Source: CAYTQK01 sp964439745 (lineage in GTDB: Bacteria; Desulfobacterota; Desulfobacteria; Desulfobacterales; Desulfosudaceae). Taken from it: a stretch of 9,787 nt of DNA. Shown one piece after another: positions 1 through 5,179 of this stretch (positions are counted from its first letter, which is position 1; each line of letters begins with the position of its first letter). The position numbers and the translations under genes are program-made. The notes below the pieces were generated by a model that did no database searches, was not told where the DNA came from, and was given only the letters and a program-made list of their open reading frames with translations. The stretch spans positions 1 through 9,787 of the forward strand of contig CAYTQK010000111.1 of NCBI GenBank assembly GCA_964439745.1, written 5' to 3'.

Positions 1-795
1 CTCTTCACTGACGCGAAAATCGGGCATCATGGTGCCCGGCCGGATGGCCGCCGGGTCCTCCAACCATTTGGCGACCCACTTGGGGGTTGCCACTTTCCGG
101 GACAGGCCGCTGAAAGGGGTGGAATACTTGGGCAGGCCGCTGATGATATTGGCGTCGTGGCAGCCGTAGCAGCCGAAATCGACAAACAGGACCTTGCCCG
201 CGGCGCCTTTTTCCGCCCCCTTCAGGCCGTACACGGTTTCATGGCATTCAAAACAGGAACTTTGGATGTATTCCATGGGAATCCGGGGTTTCTCCCAGTT
301 TTCCTCGTAACCATGCGCCTTGTTTACGTTCAGCCCAACTCCCTGGCCGTGATGACAGGGGGTGCAACCGTCCTGGCCGATTTTATGATCCGCCACAATT
401 TCCTGGGGATGCGCTTTCAAGGGATTTTCCGCATCCGCGAACAAGTCGTTCTTGATGCCGGCATGACAGGTGATACAAAGATCGCGGACCTGGGCTTCCG
501 GCAGAAAAATGTCCCGGATCTTGATTTCGCCGGAACGCTTCAGATCCCGGTTCAGTTTTTCCCATTTCTGCTGCGCTTCTTCGTCCCCGGCCGCTTTGGC
601 CTGGGTTATCTTTTCGGCCAGGATGTCGGCATATTGTTCATTATACAAGGCCTGGTATTGCCGCCATTCCTGGCGGTTCCGCTGCTCGGCCACCATCACG
701 TAGACCGTGGTTCCCAGGGCCAGAATGGCTATGACGACAAAAAGGATCCGGATTCCCAAAGATGCCCGTATCGATATCGATTTCTTGGTTTTCAT
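1..795 (-). CDS. Membrane-anchored multihaem cytochrome c (partial, 3' end beyond window)
   Basis: Electron-carrier protein, 265 codons visible and open at base 1. A short basic start (MKTKK) is followed by one hydrophobic segment at about residues 12-35. This is an uncleaved anchor or signal, so the haem part should face the periplasm. A charged, probably helical stretch (about 38-95) precedes four CxxCH haem sites: C107-H111, C144-H148, C181-H185 and C209-H213. After the fourth site comes a class I cytochrome c-like stretch ending in RPGTMMPDF, where a methionine could be the sixth haem ligand. More haems may lie beyond the edge. The ATG overlaps the stop of the upstream cytochrome b gene by four bases (ATGA) and has no clear ribosome site, so translation is probably coupled. 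Its position makes it the likely cytochrome c partner of the Rieske/cytochrome b complex. The exact family is not recognised. Confidence 0.9.
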   Translation of the reverse strand, partial: MKTKKSISIRASLGIRILFVVIAILALGTTVYVMVAEQRNRQEWRQYQALYNEQYADILAEKITQAKAAGDEEAQQKWEKLNRDLKRSGEIKIRDIFLPEAQVRDLCITCHAGIKNDLFADAENPLKAHPQEIVADHKIGQDGCTPCHHGQGVGLNVNKAHGYEENWEKPRIPMEYIQSSCFECHETVYGLKGAEKGAAGKVLFVDFGCYGCHDANIISGLPKYSTPFSGLSRKVATPKWVAKWLEDPAAIRPGTMMPDFRVSEE

Positions 796-1538
796 ATTGA
801 AAAATATGGTGTGGCAACGATGTATTTAATATGGAAAAAAATCCGCAGGACAATCTTGATAATCACCCCGTACATCAGGAGAAACAGCACAAAGGTAGCC
901 AGGTACCGGACCCAGCCCAGTTCTTTGAAAAAGGAACGCCGCAGCAGCGCCGGCAGGGTGGTCCCGAGCAAAAAATAGGCGCCCAGGAGGGCAAAACCGA
1001 TATGATTGGGCAAGTTGACCAGCTGTACTTCGGCATCCTTTTCAATGGACCAGTCCTCCCAGGGCCAGTAAAAATGCCAGTTCGGTCCCCGGAAGAACTG
1101 CCCGAACACGATCAGGGCGAACCAGAGAATATAACCGGTCATGAACACCGACACGGCGAACTTGCGGGTGCGGAAATGATATTGCCCCACTCCCCGGGGG
1201 TTGGTGTCCAGGTAGGGGATGGCCATCAGCCCCAGGATGATGATGCCGGGAACGCAGACACCGGCGATCCAGGGATCAAAATAAACCAACAGTTCCTGCA
1301 GGCCCACGAAGTACCAGGGAGCCTTGGCCGGGTTCTCGGTCCAGTTGGGATCCGCCATGGCCCGCAGAGGCGCATCAATCCCCACCGACCAGATAAAAAG
1401 AACAATCAGCGCCAGCAGCACGGCCACCAATTCCCGGGAAACCAGGTCGGGAACGGTAAAAACGAAAAGCGGTTTCTCCGTTTCCGCCGGCGCCGCCGGA
1501 CGGTTTTCCTGATTTTCTTTGTCCACCGTTATTTGCAT
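792..1538 (-). CDS. Cytochrome b C-terminal half (subunit IV-like)
   Basis: 248-aa membrane protein matching the C-terminal part of cytochrome b / b6f subunit IV, which helps form the quinol-oxidation (Qo) pocket. After a polar proline-rich N-terminus (about 1-35) there are about five hydrophobic segments: near 36-55, 90-110, 127-147, 178-198 and 210-232. Classic subunit IV has three. The Qo-loop motif PEWY appears as A73-P74-W75-Y76, so the usual glutamate is proline. An aromatic loop RGPNWHFYWPW (150-160) follows the third segment. It lies 8 bases after the N-terminal cytochrome b gene and overlaps the multihaem cytochrome gene by 4 bases. The ATG at 1538 is touched directly by AAGAGG, which is too close for a normal ribosome site; a GTG start four codons further in (1526) is possible. 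Confidence 0.9.
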   Translation of the reverse strand: MQITVDKENQENRPAAPAETEKPLFVFTVPDLVSRELVAVLLALIVLFIWSVGIDAPLRAMADPNWTENPAKAPWYFVGLQELLVYFDPWIAGVCVPGIIILGLMAIPYLDTNPRGVGQYHFRTRKFAVSVFMTGYILWFALIVFGQFFRGPNWHFYWPWEDWSIEKDAEVQLVNLPNHIGFALLGAYFLLGTTLPALLRRSFFKELGWVRYLATFVLFLLMYGVIIKIVLRIFFHIKYIVATPYFSI

Positions 1539-1546
1539 CCTCTTGA

Positions 1547-2302
1547 TTACAAAGGCCGCGAAATGCCGCCGTCTTTCCGGATCCGCCAGAAATGAACCGC
1601 CATCAGGATGACGCAGGCCAGGGGCAGCAGCACGCAGTGCAGCACGTAAAAACGCAGCAGGGCGTTGCCCCCGACCTTGCTGTCCCCCAGCAGCAGGTAT
1701 TGCATATCGTTATACTGATGAATGCCGAAGAACTGGTGAAACGGCCCTTCGCTGCCCAAAAAAGGCGTGGCCGCGGCCATCTTCGTTCCCACCGTAATGG
1801 CCCAGAAAGCCAACTGGTCCCAGGGCAGCAGGTAGCCGGTAAAGCTCAGCAGCAGGGTGATCACCAGCAGCAGCACCCCCACCACCCAGTTGAATTCCCG
1901 GGGCGGTTTATACGAGCCCGTCAGAAAAACCCGCAGCATGTGCAGCATTACCAGGATCACCATGGCGTGTGCGGCCCAGCGGTGCATGTTCCGGAGAAAC
2001 ATGCCGTACAAAACCGTGTGTTCCAGCAGCTTGATGTCCAGGTAGGCATATTCGGGCACCGGCCGGTAATAAAACATCAACAGCACCCCGGTGATGGTTT
2101 CAATGATAAACATCAGCAGGGTCAGACCGCCCAGGCAGAAGGTGAACCGGAATTTCAGCGCCGAGGACTTGGTCTGAACCGGGTGGACATGAAGAAAAAA
2201 ATTGGAGGTGACGGACAACGCCCGGTTGCGGGGCGTGTCCGTCAGTTTATGCCGAAACACTGACCGCCAGACGGAACTTTCCCAGATTTTATCAAATTTC
2301 AT
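1547..2302 (-). CDS. Cytochrome b N-terminal half (b6-like, di-haem)
   Basis: 251-aa integral membrane protein that carries the two b haems of a bc/b6f-type complex. Numbering from the ATG at 2302, the four haem ligands are H107 and H121 (14 apart, in NMHRW and MLHMLRVF) and H222 and H237 (15 apart, in VLHC and AVHFWRIRKDG). This matches the b6-type spacing. The conserved TGSYKPPRE and FTGYLLPWDQ stretches are also present. Four hydrophobic helices are expected, near 53-78, 108-127, 140-160 and 217-238. It follows the TorD-like gene by 88 bases and is followed 8 bases later by the C-terminal half: a split cytochrome b, as in b6f-like complexes. An alternative ATG three codons upstream (2311) is possible; neither has a convincing ribosome site. 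The Rieske partner is encoded at the other end of the operon. Confidence 0.93.
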   Translation of the reverse strand: MKFDKIWESSVWRSVFRHKLTDTPRNRALSVTSNFFLHVHPVQTKSSALKFRFTFCLGGLTLLMFIIETITGVLLMFYYRPVPEYAYLDIKLLEHTVLYGMFLRNMHRWAAHAMVILVMLHMLRVFLTGSYKPPREFNWVVGVLLLVITLLLSFTGYLLPWDQLAFWAITVGTKMAAATPFLGSEGPFHQFFGIHQYNDMQYLLLGDSKVGGNALLRFYVLHCVLLPLACVILMAVHFWRIRKDGGISRPL

Positions 2303-2390
2303 CAGCAGCATGAATCCGAATATGGCATGGCTGTTTGGCTTTGTTTCCTTCGGAACTTCACTTTGTCAGCAATCTCCGCGAAAACGGCCT

Positions 2391-3149
2391 TCAGGATTCC
2401 TCTTCCTCGTCGAGCGACATTTCCAGATATTCATAATCACCGCGGACAAAACGATCCAGAAGCCCGGCCAGGTTGCCATAAAAAAGGGCGACCTCGTCTT
2501 CTTCCAGTTCGGCGGCAATATCCCGCAGACGCTGGGCCAGGAGCTCGGACCATTTGATCAGGTGATGGAGGATGAAGTCCCGCTGCGCCAGCAGATAATC
2601 ATGGAGATTTTTGGATTCCTGCACCGCCCGCAGGGTCAGAAAAGACAGGTAATGCATGAACTCCACTTCATAAATAATATGATCCGGCCGGTCCTCATGG
2701 GAGCCTTCATCGTAACTCAGGCCGAAATGGTTGTAGAAACGGATCAGGTCCTCGAAAATGGCCCGGCGGTTGGCATCCTTGACATGCTTGCCTTCCACCA
2801 GCGGACAGGGCGGATCGCCCGGTCCGGCTTCAAACAGGCGGATAAACCCGGCCTCCACGTCGTCATTGCCGATTTCGTCGGGGATCTGCAGCCGTGCTGT
2901 TCCTTCGGCATCCAGTCCGAAAGAAAACGGCAGGTCGGCGGCCATCTCCGGCACGACCTGCCGAAGCTCTCCCTGGCGCACAAAAGCCAGAAATTCACTG
3001 TCCGGGTAGCGGAAGACATCCGCCAGCAGCGCATACATATTACTCCGCGCCGCCATCTGCTTCGCCTCGGCGGTGGTCAGTTCGGCCGACTGGATGGTTG
3101 TCACGCGGTCATCTTCATAGATAGACTGGTCTATCGCGGTTGCGTTCAT
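2391..3149 (-). CDS. TorD/NarJ-like molybdoenzyme assembly chaperone
   Basis: 252-aa soluble, acidic, largely helical protein without signal or membrane segments. It should bind the Tat signal or immature alpha subunit in the cytoplasm and hold it until the molybdenum cofactor is inserted, as TorD, DmsD, NarJ and the EbdD-type chaperones do. Family hallmarks are a helical N-terminal half, then a Phe-Ile-Arg-Leu-Phe-Glu-Ala-Gly-Pro-Gly segment with PPCPL (about 102-116), and the signature PDHIIYEVEFMHYLSF (about 156-171). The ATG has a good ribosome site, GAGGAAG, five bases upstream. It sits 60 bases after the beta subunit, as the chaperone gene commonly does in operons of this enzyme type. 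The C-terminus is strongly acidic (DEEEES). The family call is firm; the client is inferred from position. Confidence 0.9.
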   Translation of the reverse strand: MNATAIDQSIYEDDRVTTIQSAELTTAEAKQMAARSNMYALLADVFRYPDSEFLAFVRQGELRQVVPEMAADLPFSFGLDAEGTARLQIPDEIGNDDVEAGFIRLFEAGPGDPPCPLVEGKHVKDANRRAIFEDLIRFYNHFGLSYDEGSHEDRPDHIIYEVEFMHYLSFLTLRAVQESKNLHDYLLAQRDFILHHLIKWSELLAQRLRDIAAELEEDEVALFYGNLAGLLDRFVRGDYEYLEMSLDEEEES

Positions 3150-3209
3150 AAAAACTTCCTCGCGGTTACGATTTTTTAAACAATACGGCTACCCTGCTCA
3201 GAGGCGCGT

Positions 3210-4373
3210 CTACTTTGTTCCCGGACGGGTGTATTCCCCGGCCTTGGACGGTTTTCTTTCCATGGTGGCCGGATCCTTTTTAAACTCGTCAAACATATGG
3301 GTCCATTCCTTGGCGATGAGAATCTCCATGAGCTCGGAACGGCCGCCGTTGCGAACTTTCTCCAGTTCATTTTTCATGATTTCCAGGGAGTTGTCCACTT
3401 CGGGTCCGAACAGGTAGCGCAGGTATTCCCGCGGGATGCGCGGCTTGGTGGTGTCGACCTTGCCGTTCTTGTCCAGCCGGTGCGGCGCCAGCGGCGGAAT
3501 ATAAAACACATTGGGATTGGTGCCGTACTCGGCGTGCAGCGGCAGGGCCACCTTCCACACCTTGACCAGCTTGTAGATAATGCTTTCGGGTTTGTCCACG
3601 TAACCGACCCAGCGCACCCGGGCCGTGCACTGCCGGGCGCAGGCATTGGCCACCTTTTCTTCCAGGCGGGGATAGCAGAAGATGCACTTCATGCTGGTAT
3701 CGGTGATAAAGTTGTAATAAATGACTTTGTAGGGACAGGCTTCCAGGCAGAAGCGGTAGCCTTTGCAGCGATCCTGGTCGATCACCACCGCCCCGTCCTC
3801 TTCCCGCTTATAAATGGCATTGCGGGGACAGGCGTCGATACAGGCGGCGTAGGAGCAGTGATTACAGATGCGCGGCAGGTAGAAGTAAAAAGAGTTGGGA
3901 TACTTGCCGGCGCCCTGATCCTCGTCCCAGTTCATGCCCCAGTCCGGTTCGGTACCGTCCTCCTGGTTTTTCGCCTGCAGATGTGCATCCCCGGCCTTGC
4001 TGTTGATCACCTCGTTCCAGTTGTAATCCCACATGTCGCCGAACTCTTTTTTGGTGGGATGTTTCCCCCGGATCGGCTCCATGACCTTGCCGCCGAATTT
4101 GACCTTGTAACCGCCGCCCATCTTCTCCCAGTCCTTGGGCGACCCCTTGCCGGGCATGGTATTGACCTTGTTCCACCACATGTATTCCCGGCCTTCCTTG
4201 CTCGTCCACAAGGTCTTGCAGGCCATGGAACAGAGCTGGCAGCCGATGCATTTGTTCAAGTCCATTACCATGCCCACCTGGTGATCGCACTTGCGCAGCA
4301 TTTCCTTGGCTTCCTCAAACTGCTTGGCCAGTTCTTTTTCCCTCTGTGTGAGCTCTTTTTCATCAACAGCCAT
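3210..4373 (-). CDS. Molybdoenzyme beta subunit, four iron-sulfur clusters (EbdB/NarH-like)
   Basis: 387-aa electron-transfer subunit that would relay electrons between the alpha subunit and the gamma haem. Four cysteine groups are visible: C42/C45/C48/C52; C170/C173/C178/C182; C203/C209/C213 with Tyr206 where a fourth Cys would be; and C230/C233/C245/C249. The Tyr-for-Cys change predicts one [3Fe-4S] cluster beside three [4Fe-4S], the pattern of NarH (Trp there) and ethylbenzene dehydrogenase relatives. The KCIGCQLCSMACK start, the GREYMWWNKV segment and the long 53-169 insert fit the type II group. The N-terminus is a charged, probably coiled helix (about 4-28) with an extra Cys29. There is no signal peptide, so export would be with alpha through Tat. 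A GAGGAG ribosome site lies 8 bases before the ATG. The gene follows gamma rather than alpha, which differs from the ebdABC order. Confidence 0.95.
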   Translation of the reverse strand: MAVDEKELTQREKELAKQFEEAKEMLRKCDHQVGMVMDLNKCIGCQLCSMACKTLWTSKEGREYMWWNKVNTMPGKGSPKDWEKMGGGYKVKFGGKVMEPIRGKHPTKKEFGDMWDYNWNEVINSKAGDAHLQAKNQEDGTEPDWGMNWDEDQGAGKYPNSFYFYLPRICNHCSYAACIDACPRNAIYKREEDGAVVIDQDRCKGYRFCLEACPYKVIYYNFITDTSMKCIFCYPRLEEKVANACARQCTARVRWVGYVDKPESIIYKLVKVWKVALPLHAEYGTNPNVFYIPPLAPHRLDKNGKVDTTKPRIPREYLRYLFGPEVDNSLEIMKNELEKVRNGGRSELMEILIAKEWTHMFDEFKKDPATMERKPSKAGEYTRPGTK

Positions 4374-4411
4374 GATATCTTCTCCTCTGTTGGGTTACAT
4401 TCTCTTTCCCC

Positions 4412-4436
4412 CCGGCAGCCGTTATGCCGCTGCCGG
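4412..4436 (-). other. Stem-loop between gamma and beta genes
   Basis: Perfect 8-base arms CCGGCAGC and GCTGCCGG with a 9-base loop, placed in the 79-base gap between the gamma stop and the beta ribosome site. No run of U follows in the direction of transcription, so it is not a standard terminator. A role as an RNA stability or processing element that sets subunit ratios is more likely. Confidence 0.6.
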
Positions 4437-4452
4437 CCGCGATCCGCGGGTT

Positions 4453-5115
4453 TTACGGCGCGACGACCAGTTCCATCCATTCCTTGCTGAAGGCTTTCAC
4501 CCCGCCGCGTTCCCCGTTGCCGCCCTCCCAGACAGCAAAACCGATGCCGATTTTCTGACCCGGCTGCAGATCAATGGTTTCCTCCCCCTTGCGATTGGCC
4601 TTGAGGGGACGGCCCATGACCACGTGCCATTTCCCGTTGGCCCATTCGGAGTCCGATTTAATGGACGTCTTGTCCGTATAAATGGAAGTTGACAAGCCAT
4701 GGGAAATCTGGTTTTTCGGTTGTTCAAAATCCGGCCGCCAATACCAGGCATTGGTGGGATATTCCTGGGAACCCATTTCATTGATCTGGGTCTTGTCGAT
4801 ATCCTTAAACGGAAACAGCAAGGCCACGCCGTCCGGGAATACCTGAATATCGGCGATTTGCGTGTTCGGATTGGGGCTGTCCCACTCGAAATAAAAGAAG
4901 ATATCCTTGCCGTTATGAACACTTTTGATAGAAAATTTCTTGACGGCCCCGATCTTGTCTTCCTCATAAACGCCCTTGATATATGGAGAGGGTTGGTTGG
5001 CAAGCGGGGTGGCCGTTGTTTCGACCACCTTATGGCCGCTCTGCCAGAGCCCGCTTTGGCAATTCAGCAGTTCGCTGGAGGAGGCGGAGACCTTTTTACT
5101 GACTATCTTTTCCAT
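4453..5115 (-). CDS. Molybdoenzyme gamma subunit, haem-b-binding (ethylbenzene dehydrogenase type)
   Basis: 220-aa beta-rich protein of the ethylbenzene dehydrogenase / DMS dehydrogenase gamma-subunit family, which carries one haem b at the exit of the electron chain. Recognisable parts are FFYFEWDSP (73-81), the FPDGVALLFPF strand (93-103), M114 in NEMGS with the following NAWYWRPD, and GERGGVKAFSKEW near the end. In the family the haem is bound by one Met and one Lys; M114 and K207 are the best candidates here. No N-terminal signal peptide is visible: the first 30 residues are polar, so export probably depends on co-transport with the Tat-tagged alpha subunit. The ATG has a GAGGTG ribosome site. 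It lies 64 bases after alpha and before beta. The presence of this subunit instead of a NarI-type membrane cytochrome argues against an ordinary nitrate reductase. Confidence 0.88.
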   Translation of the reverse strand: MEKIVSKKVSASSSELLNCQSGLWQSGHKVVETTATPLANQPSPYIKGVYEEDKIGAVKKFSIKSVHNGKDIFFYFEWDSPNPNTQIADIQVFPDGVALLFPFKDIDKTQINEMGSQEYPTNAWYWRPDFEQPKNQISHGLSTSIYTDKTSIKSDSEWANGKWHVVMGRPLKANRKGEETIDLQPGQKIGIGFAVWEGGNGERGGVKAFSKEWMELVVAP

Positions 5116-5179
5116 ATGGCACCTCTATTCGTTAAATTGATTATCACAGCCGGTCCGTTTCTCATCAGTTGTCCCCGAC

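Noticed and set aside
2302..2328. Eight-codon upstream frame (MPYSDSCC) whose stop overlaps the cytochrome b ATG
   Set aside because: The only ribosome-site match, AAGGA, is about 17 bases from its ATG, too far to be convincing. Probably chance.
4412..4436. Stem-loop read as a transcription terminator
   Set aside because: No U run follows in the direction of transcription, and the beta gene with its ribosome site follows at once.
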